From contig NZ_KI912459.1 of NCBI RefSeq assembly GCF_000518605.1, positions 161,235-225,234 of the forward strand: a DNA stretch of 64,000 nucleotides, read 5' to 3'. The stretch comes from Shewanella fidelis ATCC BAA-318 (GTDB lineage: Bacteria; Pseudomonadota; Gammaproteobacteria; Enterobacterales; Shewanellaceae). This document shows positions 44,094 to 53,303 of this stretch, in pieces (within the stretch, counting starts at the first letter, position 1; the number at the start of each line of letters is the position of its first letter). The position numbers and the translations under genes were made by a program. The notes beneath the pieces were generated by a model. The model did not search any database. It was not told where the DNA came from and saw nothing but the letters and a program-made list of their open reading frames with translations.

Positions 44094-45650
44094 ATGATTT
44101 TAGAAGAGGTTGTTGAGCTGTCGCGTTTTCAATTTGCGATGACAGCCATGTATCACTTCCTATTTGTTCCCTTGACCTTGGGGTTAGCATTCTTGCTAGC
44201 CATTATGGAATCACTTTATGTGATGACCAATAAACAGATCTATAAAGATATGACCAAGTTCTGGGGTAAGTTATTCGGTATCAACTTTGCACTAGGCGTA
44301 GCTACCGGTTTGGCGATGGAGTTCCAATTCGGAACTAACTGGTCATACTATTCGCATTACGTAGGTGACATCTTTGGTGCACCGCTTGCAATTGAAGGCC
44401 TAATGGCATTCTTCCTTGAATCTACGCTAGTTGGTATGTTCTTCTTCGGTTGGGATCGCTTCAGCAAGCGTCAGCATTTAGCTGTGACTTGGTTAGTGGC
44501 AATTGGTTCTAACATGTCTGCGCTATGGATTTTGGTGGCAAACGGCTGGATGCAAAACCCAGTGGGTAGTGTGTTTAACTACGAAACCATGCGTATGGAA
44601 ATGACTAGCTTCGGTGAAGTGTTATTTAACCCTGTTGCGCAAGTGAAGTTTGTTCACACTGTTGCATCTGGTTACGTCGCTGGCGCAATGTTCGTTTTGG
44701 CAATCAGTGCTTACTACATCCTTAAAAAGCGTGATTTACCATTTGCACGTCGCTCTTTCGCTATTGCGGCAAGCTTTGGTATGGCGTCAATCCTTTCTGT
44801 AATCGTACTTGGTGACGAGTCTGGTTATAAAGTGGGTGAAGTTCAACGCGTTAAGCTAGCTGCAATTGAAGCTGAGTGGCACACAGAGCCTGCTCCAGCA
44901 GCATTTACTGCAGTTGGTTTCCCGAACCAAGAAACCCAAGAAACTGATTTTGCGGTTAAAATTCCTTACGCAATGGGGATTATCGCAACCCGTTCACTTG
45001 ATGAACAAGTTACTGGTATTAAAGATCTAATCGATGAGCATGAAGTGCGCATTCGTAACGGTATGGTGGCTTACGGCTTACTTGAAAAACTACGTGCTGG
45101 TGAAGAAACACCAGAGATCCGCGCAGCATTTGAAGAAGCTAAAGTTGACCTTGGTTACGGCCTACTACTGAAGCGTTACACTGAAAACGTGGTAGATGCG
45201 ACAGAAGAGCAGATCAGAGCTGCTGCTAACGACTCTATTCCAAATGTGGCTCCTATGTTCTGGACTTTCCGTGTGATGGTTGGTTTAGGCGTTGTGATGC
45301 TATTTGTATTTGCTGCTGCATTCTGGCAGAGCACGCGTCATCAAATCGATGAGAAGCCTTGGGTACTTAAAGCGGCGCTTTACAGCTTACCTCTACCTTG
45401 GATCGCGATTGAGTGTGGTTGGTTTGTGGCTGAGTATGGCCGTCAACCATGGACGATCTCTGAAGTGTTACCGACATTTATGTCAGCCTCTAGCCTTACG
45501 GTAAGCGACTTAATGTTCAGTATCGTTTCTATCACGCTGTTCTACACCATCTTGCTAGTGATTGAACTGTTCTTAATGATCAAGTTCGCTCGAATTGGCC
45601 CTAGCTGTTTGAAGACGGGTCGTTATCACTTTGAAAAGCTTGATGCCTAA
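44094..45650 (+). CDS. cydA: Cytochrome bd oxidase subunit I CydA
   Basis: 518 aa from the ATG at 44094, preceded by AAGGAG; a TTG at 44067 is rejected. The N-terminus LSRFQFAMTAMYHFLFVPLT has the haem b595 His. The conserved GRQPW (residues about 448-452) and the Q-loop region with LVANGWMQNPVG are present. It is a haem-bearing quinol oxidase of the inner membrane used at low oxygen. The order cydA-cydB-cydX is complete. Confidence 0.97.
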   Translation: MILEEVVELSRFQFAMTAMYHFLFVPLTLGLAFLLAIMESLYVMTNKQIYKDMTKFWGKLFGINFALGVATGLAMEFQFGTNWSYYSHYVGDIFGAPLAIEGLMAFFLESTLVGMFFFGWDRFSKRQHLAVTWLVAIGSNMSALWILVANGWMQNPVGSVFNYETMRMEMTSFGEVLFNPVAQVKFVHTVASGYVAGAMFVLAISAYYILKKRDLPFARRSFAIAASFGMASILSVIVLGDESGYKVGEVQRVKLAAIEAEWHTEPAPAAFTAVGFPNQETQETDFAVKIPYAMGIIATRSLDEQVTGIKDLIDEHEVRIRNGMVAYGLLEKLRAGEETPEIRAAFEEAKVDLGYGLLLKRYTENVVDATEEQIRAAANDSIPNVAPMFWTFRVMVGLGVVMLFVFAAAFWQSTRHQIDEKPWVLKAALYSLPLPWIAIECGWFVAEYGRQPWTISEVLPTFMSASSLTVSDLMFSIVSITLFYTILLVIELFLMIKFARIGPSCLKTGRYHFEKLDA

Positions 45651-45665
45651 GCAGGAGATCTGATT

Positions 45666-46805
45666 ATGTTTGATTACGAAATATTAAGATTTATCTGGTG
45701 GGCACTAATTGGTGTGCTGTTCATCGGATTCGCTGTCACCGACGGCTTCGATATGGGGGTTGGTGCCTTACTACCTATTATAGGTAAGGACGATACTGAC
45801 CGTCGTATCATGATTAACTCAATTGCTCCGCACTGGGATGGTAACCAAGTTTGGTTAATCACTGCTGGTGGTGCACTGTTTGCTGCTTGGCCTATGGTCT
45901 ACGGCGTGTCTTTCTCAGGTTTCTACGTAGCGATGATGCTAACCTTGTTAGCTTTATTTATGCGTCCTGTAGGTTTTGACTACCGCTCGAAGATTGAAGA
46001 TCCAAGATGGCGTAAGTCTTGGGACTGGGCACTGTTTGCCGGTGGTTTTGTTCCGCCGCTAATTATCGGTGTTGCGTTTGGTAACTTGCTTCAAGGTGTA
46101 CCATTCGACTTTGATGAGTACCTACGTGCAACTTACCACGGTGGCTTCTTCGGACTGCTTAACGGTTTTGGTATTCTTGCAGGCCTAGTGAGCGTGAGCA
46201 TGTTTATGCTTCAAGGTTCTACTTGGTTACAAATGAAGACTGAAGGTGAGCTACGTGTTCGTGCGGCTAAGATGTCACAGCTATTATCAATTGCCTTATT
46301 CGTACTGTTCGGTGCGGCAGGTGTATGGTTGGTAAATGGTATTGACGGTTACCTAGTAACATCTGCAATCGACACCAACGGTTTATCTGACCCAACCCTT
46401 AAAACAGTTTCTGTTGAAGCGGGTGCTTGGTTAGTTAACTATGATAAGTACCCTGTGACTATGTTGTTCCCAGTACTTGGTTTACTTATGCCAATCCTAG
46501 TATTGCTATGTAGCCGCTTGAACCGTTCAGGTTTTGCGTTCTTCTTTAGCTCAGTTGGTATTGCAGCGGTAATTTTAACTTGTGGTGCAGCTATGTTCCC
46601 ATTCGTTATGCCATCTTCACTGGATCCAAACGTAAGTTTGACAATGTGGGATTCAACCGCAAGCCAAATGTCATTGACGGTAATGACATGGGCTGCAATT
46701 ATCTTCGTACCAATTGTACTTAGTTACACGGTTTGGACTTACTTGAAGATGTTTGGTCGTTTATCTCGCGACTTCATCGAAAAGAACAAGACCTCACTTT
46801 ACTAA
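45666..46805 (+). CDS. cydB: Cytochrome bd oxidase subunit II CydB
   Basis: 379 aa with eight to nine membrane segments. Starts FDYEILRFIWWALIGVLFIGFAVTDGFDMGVG, the usual CydB N-terminus, and contains HWDGNQVWLITAGGALFAAWP. It lies 15 bases after cydA and 15 before cydX, each with a good ribosome-binding site. Confidence 0.97.
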   Translation: MFDYEILRFIWWALIGVLFIGFAVTDGFDMGVGALLPIIGKDDTDRRIMINSIAPHWDGNQVWLITAGGALFAAWPMVYGVSFSGFYVAMMLTLLALFMRPVGFDYRSKIEDPRWRKSWDWALFAGGFVPPLIIGVAFGNLLQGVPFDFDEYLRATYHGGFFGLLNGFGILAGLVSVSMFMLQGSTWLQMKTEGELRVRAAKMSQLLSIALFVLFGAAGVWLVNGIDGYLVTSAIDTNGLSDPTLKTVSVEAGAWLVNYDKYPVTMLFPVLGLLMPILVLLCSRLNRSGFAFFFSSVGIAAVILTCGAAMFPFVMPSSLDPNVSLTMWDSTASQMSLTVMTWAAIIFVPIVLSYTVWTYLKMFGRLSRDFIEKNKTSLY

Positions 46806-46820
46806 TAAGGAGCCTAGATT

Positions 46821-46937
46821 ATGTGGTATTTCGCTTGGATTTTAGGCGTATTGTTAGCCTGTTCTTTTGGTATCATCAATGCTCTTTGGCTTGAGAATAC
46901 TGAGAACATGGACCGTGATGCTGAAAAAGAAGATTAA
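46821..46937 (+). CDS. cydX: Cytochrome bd small subunit CydX
   Basis: 38 aa starting MWYFAWILGVLLACSFGIIN, then LWLENTE and an acidic tail DRDAEKED. One transmembrane helix, AAGGAG ten bases upstream, and position right after cydB match CydX, which stabilises the haems of the bd oxidase. Confidence 0.95.
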   Translation: MWYFAWILGVLLACSFGIINALWLENTENMDRDAEKED

Positions 46938-46958
46938 TCTTCTAAGCAGTTAAACGCT

Positions 46959-46986
46959 AAAAAGCCCCGCAATTGCGGGGCTTTTT
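46959..46986 (+). terminator. Terminator after cydX
   Basis: Stem AAAAGCCCCGCAA with TTGCGGGGCTTTT. Confidence 0.95.
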
Positions 46987-46993
46987 GCTGGTT

Positions 46994-47103
46994 ATACCAA
47001 TGCTATTATTACTATTCAGTAATAGTGAATTGTCGATAGCACTAATTATTAAGCTATGTTTTTTCACTATAATTGATGTTTTGCTACCTATACTGATTGG
47101 TAT
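46994..47103. mobile_element. Short MITE-like element
   Basis: About 110 bp with ends ATACCAAT and ATTGGTAT; the right end TACTGATTGGTAT equals that of the element at 9777-10031. It separates cydX from the symporter gene. Confidence 0.5.
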
Positions 47104-47169
47104 CGGCTCACTATAACTTCAGCGATAAGCCTTGCTGTATCAGCTAAATTCATCACTTTTGGACTTTTC

Positions 47170-48423
47170 ATGTGGAATAAAATTCGTGGCTCTCTGCCTT
47201 TGCAGCTAATGTTAGCGGCGTTAGCTGCTTGGTTACTAGCTACTGGGATCAGCCAGTTTTCTGCGGCGGATACGCTAGCGAATATTCATCAGCAAAGCTG
47301 GTTTCAATTTTTGATGTTAGGTAAAACCGTTTATATCGGTTTACTGAAAATGGTTGTTGGCATTATGGTTATGCTCTCTTTGATAGAGGGGATAAGCAAT
47401 ATTGGTGCGATAACCAAATTAAAAACCCTTGGTAAACGCACTTTAGGCTTTTATGTCTTCACTACAACCATTGCGGTGAGCCTTGGCTTAGGCGCATCTT
47501 TGATGTTACCTGCGTGGCAGCCGTTGACTCAAGCTGTACCCCTAGCTGATGGTACTAGTTTAATTGAATCGGAAGCTGCAAGTGGCGGTGCAATTGCCGC
47601 TAAGATGTTGCAGATGGCGCTGGTTAACCCTGTTGCTGCGATTGCGAATGGCAATCTACTCGCCATAGTCGTGTTTTCCTTTATGATTGGTATTTCATTA
47701 TTAATAGCATTGCCGCAGCAGCATGTGTTATTTGAAGTGATCCGCGGCCTCAATAAAGGCATCAATACGCTTGTTAGCGGCATTATCCGTCTGTCGCCAT
47801 TAGCTATTTTTGCGATTATCTTAGAGTTCTCTATAGGTGGTAGTGAAACTTTATTTAGCCAATTAGCTTTATTCGCCCTGTTAGTTTTTGGCTTAACTAT
47901 GTTACACGGGCTAGTGGTGTTACCTAGTTTGGCTAAACTGATCACCGGGATCAGCATTCGCACTTTGTTTAAGGGGATTACAGCGCCACTTGCAATGGCG
48001 TTCGCCACTTCATCAAGTGCTGCCACGCTGCCTTTATCAATGAAAAGCGCTGAAGAGCTAGGAGTTACACCTGCGACAAGTAGTGTGGTGTTGCCGCTTG
48101 GTTCTGTGATGAATATGGACGGTACTGCGTTATTTGAAGGTGTGGCGGCTATTTTCTTAGCTCAGCTCTTTGGTGTCGACTTAACGACAACCGGCTTAAT
48201 CATGATCTTTGTGATGGCTATGGTATCGTCAATCGGTGCCCCCGGGATGCCATCAGGTTCAATGTCTGGGATGCAGTTAGTGTTACTTGCAGCAGGCATT
48301 CCATTAGAGGCGATTGCGATATTGCTGATTATCGAACGGCCTTTAGATACCTTCCGCACGGCGGTAAATGTTGAAGGCGATATTATTGCAGCATTGGTTA
48401 TCGATAAATGGCAACGTAGTTAA
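47170..48423 (+). CDS. DAACS-family dicarboxylate/amino acid:cation symporter
   Basis: 417 aa with about eight membrane segments. The reentrant serine-rich loop AFATSSSAATLPLSM and the cation-site NMDGTALF (NMDGT) mark the DAACS family, as does the second hairpin VSSIGAPGMPSGS. Substrates in the family include glutamate, aspartate, serine, succinate and cystine; this one cannot be assigned. It is shorter at the N-terminus than DctA. It ends in a bidirectional terminator after a MITE remnant. Confidence 0.9.
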   Translation: MWNKIRGSLPLQLMLAALAAWLLATGISQFSAADTLANIHQQSWFQFLMLGKTVYIGLLKMVVGIMVMLSLIEGISNIGAITKLKTLGKRTLGFYVFTTTIAVSLGLGASLMLPAWQPLTQAVPLADGTSLIESEAASGGAIAAKMLQMALVNPVAAIANGNLLAIVVFSFMIGISLLIALPQQHVLFEVIRGLNKGINTLVSGIIRLSPLAIFAIILEFSIGGSETLFSQLALFALLVFGLTMLHGLVVLPSLAKLITGISIRTLFKGITAPLAMAFATSSSAATLPLSMKSAEELGVTPATSSVVLPLGSVMNMDGTALFEGVAAIFLAQLFGVDLTTTGLIMIFVMAMVSSIGAPGMPSGSMSGMQLVLLAAGIPLEAIAILLIIERPLDTFRTAVNVEGDIIAALVIDKWQRS

Positions 48424-48425
48424 TT

Positions 48426-48580
48426 ATACCTTTGTGTATAAACATCTAAGTCACCATTTTGGAGCGTTTTTGGCTGCCTACATCTGCGTTGATTAGCTTT
48501 ATCAGATATCGCTATTCCTTTGAAGTCATTTGCCAAAAACCGCTCTGAGTCGATAAGCTTTTTATATTTGTCGGTACAAT
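48426..48580. mobile_element. Degenerate MITE-like element, internally deleted
   Basis: Shares with 9777-10031 the block GGAGCGTTTTTGGCTGCCTA, TCTGCGTTGATTAGCTTTAT and TTTGCCAAAAACCGCTCTGAG. The ends are decayed (TATACCTTTGTGTATAA on the left) and the middle third is missing. Confidence 0.7.
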
Positions 48581-48607
48581 AAAGCAACAGCGAACTGTTG
48601 CTTTATT
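48578..48607. terminator. Bidirectional terminator, symporter and chemoreceptor genes
   Basis: 13-bp perfect stem AATAAAGCAACAG/CTGTTGCTTTATT with a CGAA loop. Confidence 0.9.
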
Positions 48608-48628
48608 TGCATGTGCGGTGATGCAAAC

Positions 48629-50632
48629 TTATGCCTTAAACACGCTGATCTTACTGTTAATCTCATTAGCGATAGTTGCTAAACTTTCGGCTGAATCAAC
48701 ACTTTCACCTGCACGTTGCTCACCATCTCTGGCAAGCTCGGTAATTTGATGCAAGTTACGGGTGATCTCTTCGGCAACCGCACTTTGTTGCTCGGTTGCG
48801 CTGGCAATACTGCTTGCTGTAGTGGCAAGCTCCGCAATACTGGAATTAATTTCTATCAGTTGTGTGATAGCTTCATTACCTTGGGCGGCAGAGGCGTCGC
48901 CCAGTTCGTAGCTGTGATTCATTTGCCCAGCCGTGAGTTTGACTTGAGATTGGAGCTGAGTAATGGTCGCAGCAATTTCAGCAATTGAGGTTTGAGTACG
49001 CTGTGCAAGGGTACGCACTTCATCTGCAACAACAGCAAAACCGCGCCCTTGTTCGCCTGCTCTAGCTGCTTCAATGGCGGCATTGAGTGCTAGTAGGTTA
49101 GTTTGTTCGGCAATACTATTAATCACCTCAGTAACTTGACTGATAGCTTGGCTATTTTGATTTACCACCTCAACGCTACTGTGGCTTTCTGATAACTGAG
49201 TACTTAAATCTTGCAGACCGTTGACTAAGTTACTTAAGTTAGCTTGACCGCCTTTAGCTGCATCATCTACCCGCTGACTCATCGAAGCGCCTTCATTGGC
49301 ATGGTTAGCCACATCGCGCACGGAGGCTGACATCTCTTCAATCGCGGTAGCAATTTGGTCTGTTTGTGCCATTAATGATTGTGCTTGCTCACCGTTTAAG
49401 TGCGCGGTTTGTTGAGTTTGATCTGAATGGGCCTGCAGTGCTGTAACTGATTGCTGTAGCGCAATGATGAGATCTCGTAAATTTGTCGCCATCTTAGCGG
49501 TGCTGTTTGTAATGAGATCAACTTCATTATTGCTGTTGAGATCCGTTGCGGTAAATTGCTGTGATAAGTCGCCTTCACCAAGCTTTTCAAGTTGTGTTTG
49601 TAATTGACCTAACGGTCTTAATGCCCTGACCAGTACTTGTGACAGTAATATCGTAATCACTATCATGCCAATGATGGACACTGCCATATTGATTTTAAGC
49701 AAGGAGAGACTCTCTTCGTTGAGTTCTTTGGCATCGACCTGACCGATTAGCGCCCAGTTCCAGCCTGGGATATCAATACTGTATGCGTAGGCTTTAACCC
49801 CTTGATTGTTAGTATACTCCCATGAGCCTTGATGGGTGAGGGCTTGCTCTATTGTTAATCCATTTAAGTTATCTGCGTTAAGCTTACTCCCTACTGCGTG
49901 TTGAGCGTGGGCGACGATTGAGGAGTCTAATTTACGCACCAATAAGTATGAGCCTGACTCTTCTAGTTGCAGTTTGTTGATGGATTCTCTTAGCTGTACT
50001 AGCGAACCACTAATATCAAAGCCAGTGTAGAGAATGCCAATTACTTCCCCTGTTGCATTTTTGATTGGACGGTAAATGGTCATATAGTCTTTACCAAAAA
50101 GCTGGGCGTAGCCTTCAAAATCTTTGCCTTCTAGCATGACTTTGTATGCAGGGTGATCTTTATCTAGATGCGAGCCTAATGCGCGCTTACCATCGGCATT
50201 TTTTAACGAAGTTGAAATACGGATAAACTCATCGCCATCACGTACAAATACCGTTGCCGCTCCACCAGTAAGTTTCGAATAGCGGTCAACTTTACTTTTA
50301 GAGGCATTGATTTGTTCGCGTTCATGCCTAAGGGCGGGCGTTGTTATCCCCATTACTTTGACCGTTTTATCAGGCTTATAAAAATTTCCTGGGTACATTG
50401 CGCGAAACACATCGGCGTTGCGCTCAGCCAAAGCGACTAAACTTTCATACTGTAGCTCGATTAAATCTGCGGTGCCTCTGGTTTGTGCTTGCATGGCGCT
50501 TATGCCTTTGTCACGCAATACATCGGATGCCGTTAAGTAAGAGACACAACCGAGAAAGCCAAAAATGAGTACGGTGAGGAGTAGGGCGAGCATGCCAATT
50601 TGCTTTGCAATTGGCCAGTTTTTATAGTTCAT
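48629..50632 (-). CDS. Methyl-accepting chemotaxis protein with Cache sensor
   Basis: 667 aa from the ATG at 50632 (NYKNWPIAKQIGML). A transmembrane segment at about 11-31, a large periplasmic Cache-type domain (about 40-305, with DGDEFIRISTSLKN and IGILYTGFDIS), a second membrane segment (about 320-342), a HAMP domain and the cytoplasmic signalling hairpin with EQTNLLALNAAIEAARAGEQ and GRGFAVVADEVRTLA. It ends without a CheR-binding pentapeptide. The ligand is unknown. Its upstream region was copied together with ydcH. Confidence 0.95.
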   Translation of the reverse strand: MNYKNWPIAKQIGMLALLLTVLIFGFLGCVSYLTASDVLRDKGISAMQAQTRGTADLIELQYESLVALAERNADVFRAMYPGNFYKPDKTVKVMGITTPALRHEREQINASKSKVDRYSKLTGGAATVFVRDGDEFIRISTSLKNADGKRALGSHLDKDHPAYKVMLEGKDFEGYAQLFGKDYMTIYRPIKNATGEVIGILYTGFDISGSLVQLRESINKLQLEESGSYLLVRKLDSSIVAHAQHAVGSKLNADNLNGLTIEQALTHQGSWEYTNNQGVKAYAYSIDIPGWNWALIGQVDAKELNEESLSLLKINMAVSIIGMIVITILLSQVLVRALRPLGQLQTQLEKLGEGDLSQQFTATDLNSNNEVDLITNSTAKMATNLRDLIIALQQSVTALQAHSDQTQQTAHLNGEQAQSLMAQTDQIATAIEEMSASVRDVANHANEGASMSQRVDDAAKGGQANLSNLVNGLQDLSTQLSESHSSVEVVNQNSQAISQVTEVINSIAEQTNLLALNAAIEAARAGEQGRGFAVVADEVRTLAQRTQTSIAEIAATITQLQSQVKLTAGQMNHSYELGDASAAQGNEAITQLIEINSSIAELATTASSIASATEQQSAVAEEITRNLHQITELARDGEQRAGESVDSAESLATIANEINSKISVFKA

Positions 50633-50636
50633 ATTG

Positions 50637-50910
50637 AGTTCAACTCTTTTTTTGGGTAAGTCCAATCTAATTGATTTACTAACCAAAAGAATTGATTTAG
50701 GTCTATAAGTGCCCGCTTTTTTTGGAAATCTTCATCTTGACGTATTGCTTAAATATTGAACTGTGATAGATAAGGAGTATGAGAATTGCGATAATGGTAC
50801 GAAAACAAAAAGGAGAAGGCATATGTTGGGCGAAAACCACTTATTGACTCATGAGTTGCCAGAGTATTTGTCTGCCATTATCGAGCTTAAATCTACCAAT
50901 AAGACATTTT
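50637..50910. repeat. Direct repeat flanking the oxidase island, left copy
   Basis: Resembles 53052-53303: the intergenic part is about three-quarters identical by eye, while the ydcH coding part is nearly identical. Homology stops at ACATTTT (50904-50910). Confidence 0.85.
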
Positions 50911-50918
50911 ATCTATAA
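50823..50918 (+). pseudogene. Truncated ydcH copy
   Basis: Starts like the full gene (MLGENHLLTHELPEYLSAII), keeps the same AAGGAGAAGG ribosome-binding site, and matches the first 29 residues with one change. It then hits foreign sequence and stops at TAA after residue 31. Its stop is eight bases from the end of the facing EamA gene. Confidence 0.9.
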
Positions 50919-50925
50919 GAGCATT

Positions 50926-51840
50926 CTATTTGTAATCGCTGTTATTGTTTTGAGAAGTACCCCGAACTTTTATATTTTTACTACCTGTTTGCATTGAAAG
51001 AAAGATACCTATAACGGTAATAAACATGGCACATAGAGAGAAAATATCTTGTTTTTCATCTAAAAATATCCATCCTAATAAACTAGCAGAAATAGGAGTA
51101 GACATACCTATAATGTTATGAATAGTAGGATTTAACTTCATGGATGACATAGTATTTAGCTGGTTAGGTATAAAAGTAGCTACAACCCCTAAGCCTAATA
51201 AGTAGTAAGAATTATTTAAGGATAATTCAAATGATGATTCAGTAAATATTAAATATAAACCTAGAAATAAGACACCAAGAGTAAGAGTGTTTATATTTAT
51301 GAAACTTGAATCGACAGCATCACCTTTTAATACTTTTTTACGTAAAAAATAAGAGAAAGTAGCCTTTAAAAATGCAGCACCTACTGCAAATGAAGCACCT
51401 ATATAGATATGCTGAAGTGAATAATCAGAGGATATATAATCCTTGCTTGAGAAATAAAGGCTAAGCCCCAAAAATGCAATGATAAAGCCAATCACTTCGT
51501 AATAACTGAATACTCTTTCAATAACTAGCCTGAAGGAAAAAGTGAATAAAGGTGATAGTGCAATAATAAGCGCAGCCATTGCTACGGGACAGTATATAAA
51601 TGCGAAGGTCGCAAAAAAATAATACCCTGTCATCATACATGAAAGTAAGTGTTCAGTAAGTGGGTGTTTATGAAGAATAAATTGCTTTGCCCTTAGACCG
51701 GACTTTATTAAAATAAGGCAGAGAATAAGTGCAATAAAAAATCTACCCCATATTATCTGTGTAACATCTAATCCATCTATAAATTTCACAAAAATGCCAG
51801 TAGATGCCCATAAAGTTGCACAAAGAAAACTATAAATCAT
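50926..51840 (-). CDS. EamA/DMT-family exporter
   Basis: 304 aa, ten predicted membrane segments in two EamA repeats (FLCATLWASTGIFVKFIDGL at the start; a second half from about residue 145). The C-terminal tail is hydrophilic. AAGGAT lies six bases before the ATG. Family members export amino acids and related small molecules or move nucleotide sugars. As third gene after the ferredoxin and diiron oxidase it probably exports the product of that pathway. The DNA is visibly more AT-rich than its surroundings, pointing to transfer. Confidence 0.85.
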   Translation of the reverse strand: MIYSFLCATLWASTGIFVKFIDGLDVTQIIWGRFFIALILCLILIKSGLRAKQFILHKHPLTEHLLSCMMTGYYFFATFAFIYCPVAMAALIIALSPLFTFSFRLVIERVFSYYEVIGFIIAFLGLSLYFSSKDYISSDYSLQHIYIGASFAVGAAFLKATFSYFLRKKVLKGDAVDSSFININTLTLGVLFLGLYLIFTESSFELSLNNSYYLLGLGVVATFIPNQLNTMSSMKLNPTIHNIIGMSTPISASLLGWIFLDEKQDIFSLCAMFITVIGIFLSMQTGSKNIKVRGTSQNNNSDYK

Positions 51841-51870
51841 ATACTCATCCTTATTTTAACTCTATTGAAT

Positions 51871-51893
51871 ATAGCGTCACTTTGTGACGCTAT
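51871..51893. promoter_or_regulatory. Intra-operon hairpin before the EamA gene
   Basis: Perfect 10-bp stem ATAGCGTCAC/GTGACGCTAT with a 3-nt loop and no T run. It could be an mRNA-processing or stability element. Confidence 0.6.
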
Positions 51894-51901
51894 CATGCAC
51901 G

Positions 51902-52654
51902 TTAAACATGCTGAGCTGAAACAGCAATATTAAGCTTACTCCAATAGTTATTCAGTAAAAATAAAAGTTCTTGGCTTCCTTTCCTAAACTCATTCATTCT
52001 TTCTTCATTATCAATTATTTTCCAGATTGTTTTATTTAAGTCTTCGGCGTGTCTAGCCTCTGTGCCATCGAGGTGAATATCATAAAATTCTGTAGCTTTA
52101 AACCACTCATTGTCGTTGAACTGATTGCGAATTTTACAAAGTCCAGCATATAAGTTTTCTAATTGTGGCAATGCGTGAGTTTCTTGAGCAACTGATGCTC
52201 CTAACATTCTATATGTATTGCTATTGAAAAGATAAATAGAATGTTTGTGTAAGTTTATTGTTTCAATATTGAGTTGTGATTTTGATAGTTGCAACGATTT
52301 ACCGTATAGAACTTGAGAAATAGTTTCGCAAGAATCAATAAAAAGTTTAGCATGAGAACGCTCAATATCTCCATCACCAGATTCATCGTCAATATTATGT
52401 TCAAAAGCATCAACTATAGATGAAAACTCAGGAATAGATTCATTTTTAAGAAGATTAAGACCTAAAGTTAATCTGTATGCGGTCGGAGTTAGCCATTGCT
52501 GTAGGTTGTTCACAAAAATGCAGAATGATTCATAATTCATCTGGAGTGGATAAGCCTTCCAGTTAACAAGAAGAACATTATTGGCTATCACGGATGCATT
52601 TTCTTTTATAGAAGAAAATAGCTTCGTATTTTTATCATTAATTACAGTAAACAT
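51902..52654 (-). CDS. Haem-oxygenase-like diiron oxidase (HDO) family protein
   Basis: 250 aa from the ATG at 52654, which has AAGGA six bases upstream. It is all-helical and fits the TenA/PqqC-type fold. The helix DDESGDGDIERSHAKLF (about residues 89-105) has the E...H ligand pair typical of HDOs, a Glu follows in SVAQETHALPQ (E158), and the last set is EFYDIHLDGTEARHAEDL with His 194, Glu 199 and His 202. These six would bind two irons and activate oxygen. Known HDOs (UndA, BesC, SznF, CADD) cleave or oxidise fatty acids and amino acids. Here it is paired with its own ferredoxin and an exporter. The substrate is unknown. Confidence 0.75.
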   Translation of the reverse strand: MFTVINDKNTKLFSSIKENASVIANNVLLVNWKAYPLQMNYESFCIFVNNLQQWLTPTAYRLTLGLNLLKNESIPEFSSIVDAFEHNIDDESGDGDIERSHAKLFIDSCETISQVLYGKSLQLSKSQLNIETINLHKHSIYLFNSNTYRMLGASVAQETHALPQLENLYAGLCKIRNQFNDNEWFKATEFYDIHLDGTEARHAEDLNKTIWKIIDNEERMNEFRKGSQELLFLLNNYWSKLNIAVSAQHV

Positions 52655-52683
52655 ATTCATTCCTTTGATGTTGTTAACGTATA

Positions 52684-52962
52684 TTAGATTGATAACACGA
52701 GCTCTAAGTCAGACTTAGGTAATGCAGCACATATCAGAATCTCATTATCATCAATTTGCTCTTTCACAGTATTAGTAAGATTATATTCTATCTTCCCTTT
52801 ATTAATGGTCATCTTACATTGTCCGCAACGACCAGAACCGCAAGAAAACGTTGGAAAAATGTTTGCGTTAAGTAATGATTTGAGAACGGTTTCATTACTT
52901 TTAGCAGTACAAACAAACTTTCCAGTGTGAGAATATATCTTATGTGTACTTATCATATTCAT
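52684..52962 (-). CDS. Plant-type [2Fe-2S] ferredoxin
   Basis: 92 aa from the ATG at 52962, with GGAAG eight bases upstream. Cluster ligands follow the pattern Cx4Cx2Cx28C: CGSGRCGQC at residues 41-49 and the last Cys at 78 (ILICAALP). No reductase domain is fused. It is first in the operon, 29 bases before the diiron oxidase, so it most likely supplies electrons to reduce that enzyme's iron centre. Confidence 0.9.
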   Translation of the reverse strand: MNMISTHKIYSHTGKFVCTAKSNETVLKSLLNANIFPTFSCGSGRCGQCKMTINKGKIEYNLTNTVKEQIDDNEILICAALPKSDLELVLSI

Positions 52963-53051
52963 GGTATTTGCTTCCAATTATGAATGATTTAAAGTTTCAC
53001 TCGAACACTTTACAGTATTACGCTTTGTCAAAGTGAATAAACTTTATATTT

Positions 53052-53303
53052 AGTTCAAATTTTTTTTAGATAATTCCAATTTCATTGATTTACTGGTAAA
53101 AAATAATTTATATAGTTCTATAAGCGTTTGCTTTTGTGGAAACCTTTATCTCTACATATTGCTTGAATATTGAACTGTGGTAGATAATGGTACGAAAACA
53201 AAAAGGAGAAGGCATATGTTGGGCGAAAACCATTTATTGACTCATGAGTTTCCAGAGTATTTGTCTGCCATTATCGAGCTTAAATCTACCAATAAGACAT
53301 TTT
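53052..53303. repeat. Direct repeat flanking the oxidase island, right copy
   Basis: Partner of 50637-50910. It forms the divergent promoter region between the ferredoxin operon and the full ydcH gene. Confidence 0.85.
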
